Shown here one piece after another: positions 16,965 through 24,884 of a stretch of 49,056 nt of DNA (its first letter is position 1; the number at the start of each line of letters is the position of its first letter). The position numbers and the translations under genes were made by a program. Source of the DNA: an uncultured Eubacteriales bacterium. Its GTDB lineage: Bacteria > Bacillota > Clostridia > Lachnospirales > Lachnospiraceae. The notes under the pieces are model-generated. The model was not told the origin of the DNA, searched no databases, and saw nothing but the letters and a program-made list of their open reading frames with translations. The stretch lies in the NCBI GenBank assembly GCA_949284175.1, contig CASDVE010000023.1, positions 1-49,056 of the forward strand. The letters are read 5' to 3'.

Positions 16965-17774
16965 TTATTGCAGTTCATCTACATTTGGAAAACGGTACCC
17001 CTCCGATTCCAAAAATGTCAACACTTCGTCCAATGCTTCCGTATTGGATTTTGAAACATTATGAATGAGTGGAACTGCTCCATTATGATAATATTTTTTA
17101 AAATGATTGACAACATAGTCTTTTCCCGGCTGATTATTCACATCATAGTCCAGATAGGCAATGCTCCAAAAAATCGTTTTATATCCAAGATCTTGGCTAA
17201 TTTTTAAAGTTCTTTCACTATATTCTCCCATAGGTGGTCGAATATACGGATCCATATCGTATCCTGTCTGCTCCTTCATATAGGAAGCACAGTCTTGAAT
17301 TTCTTTTATGACCTGTTCTGAAGATTTAGTCGGCATACTTGGATGGGTACAAGTATGGTTTCCCACAAAATGTCCTTCTTCTTTCATCCGTTTTACTAAA
17401 TCCACATTATCACGAATAAATGTTTTCGTTACAAAGAAAATGGCTTTTGCATTATGCTTTTTTAACGTATCCAAAATGGTTGGTGTAAACCCATTTTCAT
17501 ATCCACAATCAAAGGTCAAGTAAATGACTTTCTCATCTTTTCCAAGATAATAGGCATCATATTGCTCAATATCTATCTTATCCTGAGCACCAGAACGTTG
17601 ATGTTCAGTATTTCGCTTAAACCACCACGCATTTTTTTCATTTGGTAAGGAATCATAGGATGCTGGCTCTACTGTTACCACTGTTTCTTCTATCTGCTTT
17701 CCTGTCATAGCGGATAATCCAGTTAACGCCAAAAGCCCTGTAATTGCAAAGGCAATAACCGCTTTTTTCCTCAT
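16965..17774 (-). CDS. pdaA: Polysaccharide deacetylase PdaA (muramic delta-lactam formation)
   Basis: Carbohydrate esterase 4 enzyme that removes the N-acetyl group from muramic acid during spore cortex synthesis, needed for delta-lactam formation and later germination. The 269-residue protein has an N-terminal signal/anchor helix (5-23). The NodB motifs are present: TFDCGYENG at 87-95 (catalytic Asp and metal Asp replaced by the PdaA-type DCGYEN), HTCTHPS at 140-146, RPPMGEYS at 179-186 and the C-terminal LIHNVS histidine. The DCGYEN form separates PdaA from general chitin deacetylases. Monocistronic, with its own terminator. Confidence 0.92.
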   Translation of the reverse strand: MRKKAVIAFAITGLLALTGLSAMTGKQIEETVVTVEPASYDSLPNEKNAWWFKRNTEHQRSGAQDKIDIEQYDAYYLGKDEKVIYLTFDCGYENGFTPTILDTLKKHNAKAIFFVTKTFIRDNVDLVKRMKEEGHFVGNHTCTHPSMPTKSSEQVIKEIQDCASYMKEQTGYDMDPYIRPPMGEYSERTLKISQDLGYKTIFWSIAYLDYDVNNQPGKDYVVNHFKKYYHNGAVPLIHNVSKSNTEALDEVLTFLESEGYRFPNVDELQ

Positions 17775-17856
17775 ATTTTTTTGCTCCTGTCACAATATAG
17801 TCTACTACTAATATGTGCATAAGCCCCTGTTGTTAGAACTAAATTTTTTAAAATTA

Positions 17857-18570
17857 TTATAAAAAGAAGTCACGCAATACATCTTCTAGCATTGCCTCTT
17901 CCTTTTTTGTAATCTCTTGCTTTTCTATATTTCTTGCACTTGCAATTTCATTCAAACACTTCTTTAAATATTCCATATCCTCTTCCATACTTCTCGTCTT
18001 TAATTCTGTCACATTGGGAATATCTTCTTTTTCCTCCTCTGCTCTGTCAACAGCTTGTCCCACTCGATGGATTAAATAGTTTCCAAAATAATCTTTCATA
18101 TTGGCTGACATCATATGCTTCCTTTCCTCCATGCTAAAGGACGCCTCTAAAAAAAGAGAAATAGTAAGCACAAAGATTGTATATGTAAATGTTATCGCAA
18201 TTTTTTGACTCTCATGATGATTTAAAATCTCATAAAGTGTTCCTGCCATCCCAATCAAGGCACATAGCATACAAAGTTGCCAGTTCAGTTTATTCCATAA
18301 ATGAAGAGATATCCCCATAAACTTCTGCTTGTCCATGTTTTTATCCACAAAAGCATCAATATGATTCACACTCATATTGAGTTTAAAACTATTTTCAAAC
18401 TTTGTTTTTAGATTCTTTAAGTTTTTTTTGGTCGTAAGCCCCATATTCTCTGTTGCATAAGCCATTTTTCTATAATAACTTCCAAGTAAGGCTTTTTGTA
18501 TGATTCCAAGAAATAGTACTCCTGTCATTGCATAAATAAAAATATTTTGATGAAATAATTGTGATATCAT
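17857..18570 (-). CDS. Membrane protein of unknown function
   Basis: A 237-residue protein not recognised by name. One hydrophobic helix lies near the N-terminus ('FIYAMTGVLFLGIIQKALLG') and two adjacent helices in the middle ('LCMLCALIGMAGTLYEIL' and 'ITFTYTIFVLTISLFLEASF'). A cytoplasmic-looking segment with NMGLTTKKNLKNLK lies between, and a charged, coiled C-terminus from about 150 ends EDVLRDFFL. ATG 18570 is chosen because GGGAGA lies 8 nt upstream; the longer frame would begin before the ribosome site. It lies 82 bp upstream of pdaA on the same strand and may be co-transcribed. Confidence 0.7.
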   Translation of the reverse strand: MISQLFHQNIFIYAMTGVLFLGIIQKALLGSYYRKMAYATENMGLTTKKNLKNLKTKFENSFKLNMSVNHIDAFVDKNMDKQKFMGISLHLWNKLNWQLCMLCALIGMAGTLYEILNHHESQKIAITFTYTIFVLTISLFLEASFSMEERKHMMSANMKDYFGNYLIHRVGQAVDRAEEEKEDIPNVTELKTRSMEEDMEYLKKCLNEIASARNIEKQEITKKEEAMLEDVLRDFFL

Positions 18571-18708
18571 GAAAAAAATCTCCCTTCTCTTTTTCAATTC
18601 AAAATTTATTGTTTTCTACGTTGTGTTCATCATTATACTCTGTTTCGCTTTCATGAGATAGCCTATTTCATCCTCTATTTTCAGCCATTCTTTTTCCATT
18701 TCTTTAAT

Positions 18709-18752
18709 AAAAAAACAGGAAAGCCGTCAATTCGTCGACTTTCCTGTTTTTT
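18709..18752 (-). terminator. Terminator of mtnN
   Basis: Arms AAAACAGGAAAG and CTTTCCTGTTTT on the minus strand with a T-run. The hairpin is just downstream of the mtnN stop. Confidence 0.8.
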
Positions 18753-18754
18753 CT

Positions 18755-19456
18755 TTATGCAAGATCCGTAAGCATCTGGCATACTAATTTTACAGAATGC
18801 TCAATGGCTTTTTGTTCAAACTCCGCATAATCCACTTCCGCACTGTGATCCGCTTTATCAGAGATGGCACGAATGACTACAAATGGAACTTGATTTAACC
18901 AAGCTACCTGTGCCATAGCCCCTCCTTCCATTTCTGTGCAAAGCCCTTGGAAGGTATCCACAAGATCTTGTTTCACTTCGTCTTTGCTAATAAATTGATC
19001 ACCGCTTACAATGCGACCAGTAAATACTTGAATATCTGAGTTCACTTTTTCACAAGCATTTTTTGCCACTTCAATCAACTCTTTATCCGCTTCAAAACAA
19101 GACTTGTCCATCTGAGGAATGACACCTCTTTCATATCCAAAGCCTGTGGCATCCACATCATGTTGCAAAGCATTTGTAGAAATAACAATATCCCCAATGT
19201 TAATATCATTGCATAAAGAACCAGCAATTCCTGTATTGATCATTTTCTCCACTTGAAAATGTCCTGCTACAATCTGTGCACAGATAGCCATATTGACTTT
19301 TCCAATTCCACTTCTTACAACAACCACTTCTTTGTTACAGAGCATCCCTTCTAAAAAAGTCATTCCTGCTAACTTTGTTTCCTTTACTTGTGTCATCTTA
19401 TTCTTTAATGATGCCACTTCTTGTTCCATTGCACCAATAATTCCTATTTTTCCCAT
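18755..19456 (-). CDS. mtnN: 5'-methylthioadenosine/S-adenosylhomocysteine nucleosidase
   Basis: Cleaves the glycosidic bond of methylthioadenosine, S-adenosylhomocysteine and 5'-deoxyadenosine, clearing inhibitory by-products of SAM chemistry (including radical-SAM enzymes such as the nrdG-type activase in this window). The 233-residue length is typical. The catalytic glutamate lies in GAMEQEVA at 8-15, the substrate-binding CTEMEGGAMAQVA near 170-182, and the catalytic aspartate in AISDKAD near 195. AAGGAG precedes the ATG. A promoter with an inverted repeat between -35 and -10 suggests it is repressor-controlled. Confidence 0.94.
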   Translation of the reverse strand: MGKIGIIGAMEQEVASLKNKMTQVKETKLAGMTFLEGMLCNKEVVVVRSGIGKVNMAICAQIVAGHFQVEKMINTGIAGSLCNDINIGDIVISTNALQHDVDATGFGYERGVIPQMDKSCFEADKELIEVAKNACEKVNSDIQVFTGRIVSGDQFISKDEVKQDLVDTFQGLCTEMEGGAMAQVAWLNQVPFVVIRAISDKADHSAEVDYAEFEQKAIEHSVKLVCQMLTDLA

Positions 19457-19512
19457 GGCTTTCTCCTTTATATTTTTATCATATTACATTTTTATTTTAT
19501 ATTTTTTCTTTT

Positions 19513-19541
19513 ATCATAGCAGACAACACTTTTGTCTGCAA
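19513..19541 (-). promoter_or_regulatory. mtnN promoter with an inverted repeat in the spacer
   Basis: Minus strand -35 TTGCAG, 17-bp spacer, -10 TATGAT. Perfect arms GCAGACA (19519-19525) and TGTCTGC (19533-19539) fill the spacer and overlap the -35, an ideal repressor position. Confidence 0.55.
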
Positions 19542-19586
19542 GTTTTGGTTTACGCCTTTCCTTTCTGTTAAAGCCTGCATTTTTTC

Positions 19587-19615
19587 TTCACGAACATATT
19601 TTTTTGTGTTATAAT
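19587..19615 (+). promoter_or_regulatory. Probable promoter of the TSCPD gene and murG
   Basis: -35 TTCACG, 17-bp spacer, perfect -10 TATAAT with TG one base further upstream. It stands about 35 bp before the ribosome site of the TSCPD gene. Confidence 0.5.
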
Positions 19616-19663
19616 TTCCAAGAAGATATAGCTTTTGATATGAATAAATAGGAGGAATCATTT

Positions 19664-19918
19664 ATGACACATACTTATAAAACACATGGCGTATGTTCTC
19701 GTGCTATCAACTTTGAAATCACAGAGGATAATAAAGTTCACAATGTTATGTTCGAAGGTGGATGCAACGGAAACACACGAGGCGTTGGTGCTTTAGTAGA
19801 GGGCATGGACGCAAATGAAGCGATTCAGCGTATGGAAGGAATTACTTGTGGCCCAAGGCCAACTTCTTGCCCTGATCAGCTGGCAAAAGCATTAAAAGAA
19901 GCATTAGAATCTCACTAA
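19664..19918 (+). CDS. TSCPD domain protein (TIGR03905 type)
   Basis: An 84-residue protein matching the small stand-alone TSCPD family. The domain is also found at the C-terminus of some class II ribonucleotide reductases and is thought to bind metal or nucleic acid. Conserved cysteines are visible in [21 protein letters not shown] and TSCPDQLA, giving a four-cysteine set. AGGAGG lies upstream. murG follows after 37 bp on the same strand, so the two are likely co-transcribed, though no functional link is known. Confidence 0.88.
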   Translation: MTHTYKTHGVCSRAINFEITEDNKVHNVMFEGGCNGNTRGVGALVEGMDANEAIQRMEGITCGPRPTSCPDQLAKALKEALESH

Positions 19919-19955
19919 TTTTTCTTTAATATTTTCTTTGGAGGTAAATAGTTCG

Positions 19956-21023
19956 ATGAAACGAATTATCTTAACAGGAGGCGGTACTGCCGGTCATGTC
20001 ACCCCGAATATGGCTCTAATTCCTGAACTCACAAAAGAAGGATATGATATTCAATATATCGGTTCTTATGAGGGGATTGAAAAAGATTTAATTACTGGAA
20101 TCCAGATTCCATATCATGGCATTTCGTCCGGTAAGTTAAGAAGATATTTTGATGTTAAGAATTTTTCTGATCCTTTTAAAGTATTAAAAGGATACACCCA
20201 AGCATCGAAACTATTAAAACAGCTAAAACCGGATATTGTCTTTTCAAAAGGCGGTTTTGTATCCGTTCCTGTTGTTTTGGCGGCAAAACGAAGAAAAATT
20301 CCTTGTATCATTCACGAGTCCGATATGACACCGGGACTTGCCAATAAACTTGCCATTCCAAGTGCTACAAAAGTTTGTTGTAATTTTCCTGAAACATTAA
20401 AATATTTGCCAAATGGAAAAGCAGTTTTAACAGGCTCTCCCATCCGTCAAGAATTATTTGAAGGAAAAAAGGAACAAGGACTTCGTTTTTGTGGATTTAC
20501 CAAAGATAAACCTGTCATTCTTGTTATTGGTGGAAGTCTTGGTTCTGTTGTTGTCAACAATGCAGTAAGAGAAAGCCTTTCTATTCTTTTAGAGCATTTC
20601 CAAATTATTCATTTATGTGGTAAAGGAAAACTCGATAAAACATTAGCAAAGAGAAAAGGATATGTACAGTTTGAATATATAAAAAAGGAATTGAGCGATT
20701 TATTCGCTTGTGCCGATCTTGTCATCTCAAGAGCTGGTGCCAATGCGATCTGTGAACTGCTCTCCCTTAGAAAACCAAATATTCTAATTCCGCTTTCTGC
20801 ATCAGCAAGTCGTGGAGATCAGATCTTAAATGCACGTTCCTTTGAAAAACAAGGATATAGTTATGTTATTGAAGAAGAATCTTTGACAAAAGAGACTTTG
20901 ACGAAAGCAGTTTTAGAAGTTCAAGAACATCGAAAGGATTATATCGATGCCATGAACAAAAGTGACCTAGCCGATCCCATTCAAACAATTATGAAGTTAA
21001 TAGAAGAAAATCGAAAGAAATAA
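19956..21023 (+). CDS. murG: UDP-GlcNAc:undecaprenyl-pyrophosphoryl-MurNAc-pentapeptide GlcNAc transferase
   Basis: Membrane-associated GT28 glycosyltransferase that converts lipid I to lipid II in peptidoglycan synthesis. The 355-residue protein has the N-terminal [11 protein letters not shown] loop, [10 protein letters not shown], the [12 protein letters not shown] segment, the second glycine loop VIGGSLGSV and the donor-site '[17 protein letters not shown]'. ATG 19956 is used because GGAGGT lies 10 nt upstream; an in-frame TTG six codons earlier sits on that site. It is outside a division/wall cluster, as in many Clostridia with a second MurG-like gene. It could be the main MurG or a paralogue; the window cannot tell. 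Confidence 0.92.
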   Translation: MKRIILTGGGTAGHVTPNMALIPELTKEGYDIQYIGSYEGIEKDLITGIQIPYHGISSGKLRRYFDVKNFSDPFKVLKGYTQASKLLKQLKPDIVFSKGGFVSVPVVLAAKRRKIPCIIHESDMTPGLANKLAIPSATKVCCNFPETLKYLPNGKAVLTGSPIRQELFEGKKEQGLRFCGFTKDKPVILVIGGSLGSVVVNNAVRESLSILLEHFQIIHLCGKGKLDKTLAKRKGYVQFEYIKKELSDLFACADLVISRAGANAICELLSLRKPNILIPLSASASRGDQILNARSFEKQGYSYVIEEESLTKETLTKAVLEVQEHRKDYIDAMNKSDLADPIQTIMKLIEENRKK

Positions 21024-21033
21024 TATTCATTAT

Positions 21034-21076
21034 AAAAAAGCCATAGGAATTATTTTTATGATTCCTATGGCTTTTT
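21034..21076. terminator. Bidirectional terminator between murG and the asparagine synthetase-like gene
   Basis: Arms AAAAGCCATAGGAAT and ATTCCTATGGCTTTT with A-run and T-run on opposite sides, between two convergent genes. Confidence 0.8.
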
Positions 21077-21131
21077 AAGAGAGATTCCAAGTGAACTATT
21101 TTTTATGTTCTTTATAACAAAAAGTTATCAA

Positions 21132-22988
21132 TTAAACATCTAACAATTGTACTTTATATTTTTTCAACCAATAGTTGACTTGTAACAAATAGGCAAGCAT
21201 CTGAGGTCCTGCCATTAATTGTCCATACCATGGCTTTCCATAATTGGATGGAGAACTTAAGAATTGTTCCACTTTCTTTTTATCAACAAAGGCACGAATT
21301 GGAGAATCCGCTTGGCTTAACACCTCGTGCAATTCTCTTCCAAGCATTCTTTCATAGGCTGGGTGATAAGTCTTTGGATAGGGGCTCTTCTTTCGATACA
21401 GCACTTCTTTTGGCAAATATTGCTCTCCTGCCCTTCTTAATAATCCTTTTACCACCCCATCTGGACATTTCATTTCCCACGGAACATTGAATACATATTC
21501 CACAATCCGATAATCGGCAAATGGGACTCTTGCTCCCATACCAGAATACATACTCGTTCGTTCCATTCGATCTAAAAGAGTTACCATAAACCATCTAAGA
21601 TTTAAGTATGCAATCTCTCGCCGTCTTTTTTCTATCTTATTTTCTCCTTCCAAAAGAGGAGTTTCTTTTATCGTCGTTTCATACGCATGATGGGCGTATT
21701 CTTTCATTGGTAAATGACGGATCAATTCTTTTGACAACAAACTCTGTCTTGGCTCCATACTCCTTGACCACGGAAAATCATCCGCTTCAAAAAATTCCTG
21801 TTTATGAAACCATGGATATCCACCAAAAATTTCATCGGCACACTCTCCAGTCAAAGCCACTTTATGCGTTCTAGCCACTTGGGAACAAAAATAAAGCATC
21901 GAAGATTCCACATCTGCCATACAAGGTAAATCTCTTGCATCCACCGCTTTATATAAATAATCCATCAACTCCATATTATCGCATTCTAAATACTGATGAT
22001 TGGTTCTAGCATACTCCACCATCTTATCAACCCAAGGACGATCTTGACTTGGCTGAAAATCGTTGGATTGAAAATATTTGTTATTATCTTTAAAATCAAA
22101 AGAAAAAGTATCCAGCACTTCTCCTTTTTTCTTCTTTTCTTTTGCACAGATTGCAGTAACAAGACTGCTATCCACTCCACCAGATAAAAAGGTGCAAATT
22201 GGCACATCGGACACCATCTGCATACGAACCGCATCTTCTAATAGCCACGCTGTCTTTTCCACCGTTTGCTCCATAGAATCTTTATGTTCTACACTTTGTA
22301 ATGTCCAATAAGACACACTCTTTTGCCCTTGCTTTCCAACGATAAGACTATGTGCTGGCAACACCTCTTCTATATTTTTAAACACGCCTTTTCCATAAGT
22401 TTTTGCAGGTCCTAGTGCAAAAACTTCGCATAGCCCATCTCTATCAAGAACTGGATTTACATTGGGATAGGCAAATAGTCCTTTTATTTCAGAAGAGAAG
22501 ATCACATTTTCTCCTACTCGTGTATAAAACAGCGGTTTTACGCCAAATCGATCGCGAAACAAATAGAGCTGTTCCTCTTCATTATCCCAGATAGCACCTG
22601 CAAATACCCCATTGAGCTCTTTTAGATAATCAATCCCATGCAGAATATATCCGGTCAACAGCACCTCAATATCGGTATTGGTTTCAAATGTAGCACCCTC
22701 TTTTTTTAGCTGTTTTTTCAAATCATTTTTATTATAGATCTCTCCATCAAAGACGATGCTATATTCTCTTTCTCCCATCCGTTTGATGAAAGGCTGGTGT
22801 CCTGTTTCTAAATCCAAGATAGCAAGACGGACATGAGCCATGCCACATCCTTTTTTCAGATAGATTCCTTCATCATCCCTGCCTCTTCTTTTTTGTACTT
22901 CATTCATTTTTTTCAGAATGTTTTGAAGCTCTTCTTGTCGCTTGATCAAATCCATAGATGGATGTAAAAAACCCGCAATACCACTCAT
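21132..22988 (-). CDS. asnB: Asparagine synthetase B-like protein with an altered glutaminase site
   Basis: A 618-residue two-domain protein. The N-terminal Ntn-glutaminase domain (1-190) begins MSGIAGF, while active enzymes begin MCGI with the nucleophilic cysteine; here it is serine. RGPDDEG reads RGRDDEG (35-41) and the oxyanion NGEIYN reads DGEIYN (81-86). The RLAIL arginine (54) and TDIE acid are kept. The synthetase domain is intact, with pyrophosphatase loop FLSGGVDSS (267-275) and the conserved 'HKVALTGECADEIFGGYPWF'. It may therefore use free ammonia. It follows dpaA-dpaB by 70 bp on the same strand, suggesting sporulation-linked expression; Bacillus AsnO is a sporulation asparagine synthetase. 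The reaction is inferred from the family. Confidence 0.85.
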   Translation of the reverse strand: MSGIAGFLHPSMDLIKRQEELQNILKKMNEVQKRRGRDDEGIYLKKGCGMAHVRLAILDLETGHQPFIKRMGEREYSIVFDGEIYNKNDLKKQLKKEGATFETNTDIEVLLTGYILHGIDYLKELNGVFAGAIWDNEEEQLYLFRDRFGVKPLFYTRVGENVIFSSEIKGLFAYPNVNPVLDRDGLCEVFALGPAKTYGKGVFKNIEEVLPAHSLIVGKQGQKSVSYWTLQSVEHKDSMEQTVEKTAWLLEDAVRMQMVSDVPICTFLSGGVDSSLVTAICAKEKKKKGEVLDTFSFDFKDNNKYFQSNDFQPSQDRPWVDKMVEYARTNHQYLECDNMELMDYLYKAVDARDLPCMADVESSMLYFCSQVARTHKVALTGECADEIFGGYPWFHKQEFFEADDFPWSRSMEPRQSLLSKELIRHLPMKEYAHHAYETTIKETPLLEGENKIEKRRREIAYLNLRWFMVTLLDRMERTSMYSGMGARVPFADYRIVEYVFNVPWEMKCPDGVVKGLLRRAGEQYLPKEVLYRKKSPYPKTYHPAYERMLGRELHEVLSQADSPIRAFVDKKKVEQFLSSPSNYGKPWYGQLMAGPQMLAYLLQVNYWLKKYKVQLLDV

Positions 22989-23058
22989 ATTTTTCCCTTT
23001 CTCTCCTTTTTAGATCACCATTATATTCTTTTTTCCTTAAAATATAGATCCTTTGCTT

Positions 23059-23649
23059 TTATTCCTGAAATGACTGAATCAGTGGCTGGTACTGTTCATT
23101 TTGTAACGCCTTTTCCAATGTTGGTATCAATAATTCTGTATGAGCAACCATAGAATTTGGTTTTTTCATCGGATCGTCTTGCCCAAATGGAACAAAATAA
23201 ATATTTTTTGCATTCAATAGCACCCCAATATTTTTCATATTCATACCAAGGGCATCGTTAGTTGAAATGGAAATCACAAGGGGTTTTCCATTTCTAAGAT
23301 GTGCTTTTGCAGACATAAGGGCTGGCGTATCTGTAATACCATTCGCAAGTTTTGCGATAGTATTGCCTGTACATGGAAAAATAACTAAAAGATCAAGAAT
23401 GCTCTTTGGCCCAATCGGTTCTGCTTCTTTAATGGTTTTAATTGGAGCTCTCCCTGTGATATCTTTAGCGTTTTGCAAAAATTCCTCCGCTTTTCCAAAA
23501 CGACTATTTATGGTTTGAGCGGAATCAGAAAATATTGGATATACTTCTGCTTCTGTTTTCACTAAATTTTTAAGCTCTTTAAACACTTTTTCAAAAGTGC
23601 AAAACGACCCAGTAAAGGCAACTCCTATTTTCTTCCCTTTTAATGACAT
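23059..23649 (-). CDS. dpaB: Dipicolinate synthase subunit B
   Basis: Flavoprotein-like subunit (SpoVFB) that, with DpaA, makes dipicolinic acid from a lysine-pathway intermediate in the mother cell for export into the forespore. The 196-residue protein shows the flavoprotein family start KIGVAFTGSFCTF, the FPCTGNTIAKLANGITDTP segment and NDALGMNMKNIG. An AGAGGAGG site precedes the ATG. It lies 20 bp after dpaA, the usual dpaAB order, and 70 bp before the asparagine synthetase-like gene. Confidence 0.94.
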   Translation of the reverse strand: MSLKGKKIGVAFTGSFCTFEKVFKELKNLVKTEAEVYPIFSDSAQTINSRFGKAEEFLQNAKDITGRAPIKTIKEAEPIGPKSILDLLVIFPCTGNTIAKLANGITDTPALMSAKAHLRNGKPLVISISTNDALGMNMKNIGVLLNAKNIYFVPFGQDDPMKKPNSMVAHTELLIPTLEKALQNEQYQPLIQSFQE

Positions 23650-23669
23650 GAAATCTTCCTCCTCTTTCT

Positions 23670-24470
23670 TTAAACTCCTTTGTTGCCTTTGCGTAAATCA
23701 CTATACTCCAAAATTACATGCAATAAAATCTTTGCAGATTCTCTTGGTGCATAGACTCCTGGCAACGCTTTACAATGATATGCTTTAACTCCCATATCTT
23801 TTGCTCTTTCAAAATCCACTCCGCCTGTTCCCGATGCGATGTCCAAAATAATTCCATGGGATTTTACACATTTTAATTGAGATTCCAGCAAAATTTTATC
23901 TGGAACTGTATTAAAAATATAATCGCTTTTTTCTATGGCCTTTCCTATCTGTTCCATAGAAAATACCTTATCCGCAACAAGGCTAGCAAAAGCCCTTGCC
24001 TCCTCTTTTCTAGCACATACAATCACTTTTGCTCCCATACCCTTTAATGTTGACACAATGGTTTTGGCACAGATCCCATAGCCAAACACAGTACAGGTGC
24101 TACCTCTTAGATTTCCTGTACTCTTTCTTATGGCTTCTGCTATCACTCCTTCTGCTGTGGCAACACTGTTTGCGATGGCAACTTTTTTATATTTCATGAA
24201 ATCAAAAACAATAACCCCTTTTTTGAGCACATCTTCCTTAAAATCTTCTGGAATACAACCAGCGAAAAAAAACTGTCCTTTATGAAGTAGTGTTTTCACA
24301 TCTCCGATTTTTTCTTCTAAAAAAGGAGTTGGTGCAATAATTACATTGGCATCATGAATACAGGAAATAGAAGAACATACAGAATATCCTTTCTCTTTTA
24401 ACATTTCCAGCAAATATATTTGACGCATATCATCGCCAAGCACTACAAAATCATATAAATAAGATTTCAA
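23670..24470 (-). CDS. dpaA: Dipicolinate synthase subunit A
   Basis: NAD(P)-dependent dehydrogenase-like subunit (SpoVFA) of dipicolinate synthase. The 266-residue protein has an N-terminal Rossmann-like region with GDDMRQIYLLEML, a second nucleotide-binding fold around VFGYGICAKTIVSTLK (about 134-149) and the C-terminal CKALPGVYAPRESAKIL motif typical of DpaA. The start is a TTG at 24470 with GGAG 7 nt upstream; the nearby ATG is out of frame and stops at once. First gene of a probable dpaA-dpaB-asnB-like operon. The upstream spacer shows no clear sporulation promoter. Confidence 0.93.
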   Translation of the reverse strand: MKSYLYDFVVLGDDMRQIYLLEMLKEKGYSVCSSISCIHDANVIIAPTPFLEEKIGDVKTLLHKGQFFFAGCIPEDFKEDVLKKGVIVFDFMKYKKVAIANSVATAEGVIAEAIRKSTGNLRGSTCTVFGYGICAKTIVSTLKGMGAKVIVCARKEEARAFASLVADKVFSMEQIGKAIEKSDYIFNTVPDKILLESQLKCVKSHGIILDIASGTGGVDFERAKDMGVKAYHCKALPGVYAPRESAKILLHVILEYSDLRKGNKGV

Positions 24471-24548
24471 TTCATGACTCCATTTTTTTTATTCTTCTTA
24501 TTCTATTCTAATTTTTTAAAAATTTGCCTGTCCTATGGCAAAAGAAAC

Positions 24549-24598
24549 AAAAAGCCAGTATTTCTTGCATGATTCACACAAGAAATACTGGCTTTTAT
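24549..24598. terminator. Terminator of the HPr-like gene
   Basis: Arms AAAGCCAGTATTTCTTG and CAAGAAATACTGGCTTT, a 17-bp near-perfect stem with A- and T-runs on both sides. It insulates the HPr-like gene from dpaA downstream. Confidence 0.8.
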
Positions 24599-24611
24599 CA
24601 TATCTTATTTA

Positions 24612-24842
24612 TTATTTTACAATGAAGCGTTCCAATTCATTTAATAATTCTTCTGGGCTTTCGTCATAAACAACCATTTCCACTGGATTGGAAATATCAA
24701 GACTAAAAATTCCCATAATGGATTTTGCATCAATAACATATCTTCCTGAACAAAGATCAATATTATATGGATATTTATTTACAATGTTTACAAAATCCTT
24801 TGTATCATTAATTGACTGGAGCAAAATATTTACTTTTTTCAT
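24612..24842 (-). CDS. HPr-like protein lacking the phosphocarrier histidine motif
   Basis: A 76-residue protein of HPr length and fold. The second half matches HPr well: a beta-hairpin segment, then DAKSIMGIFSLDI (37-49) corresponding to the regulatory Ser46 helix, then 'VEMVVYDESPEELLNELERF'. The first half lacks the GLHARPA active-site motif; the equivalent positions read SINDTKDF, with no histidine. It therefore cannot act as a normal PTS phosphocarrier, but could be a serine-phosphorylated regulator, as Crh is in Bacillus. AGGAGG precedes the ATG. It lies 42 bp behind the sugar-ABC ATPase gene and is probably co-transcribed with it. Confidence 0.8.
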   Translation of the reverse strand: MKKVNILLQSINDTKDFVNIVNKYPYNIDLCSGRYVIDAKSIMGIFSLDISNPVEMVVYDESPEELLNELERFIVK

Positions 24843-24884
24843 TATAGACCCTCCTAATACTTTTATAACTGGTCTTATCCTTTA

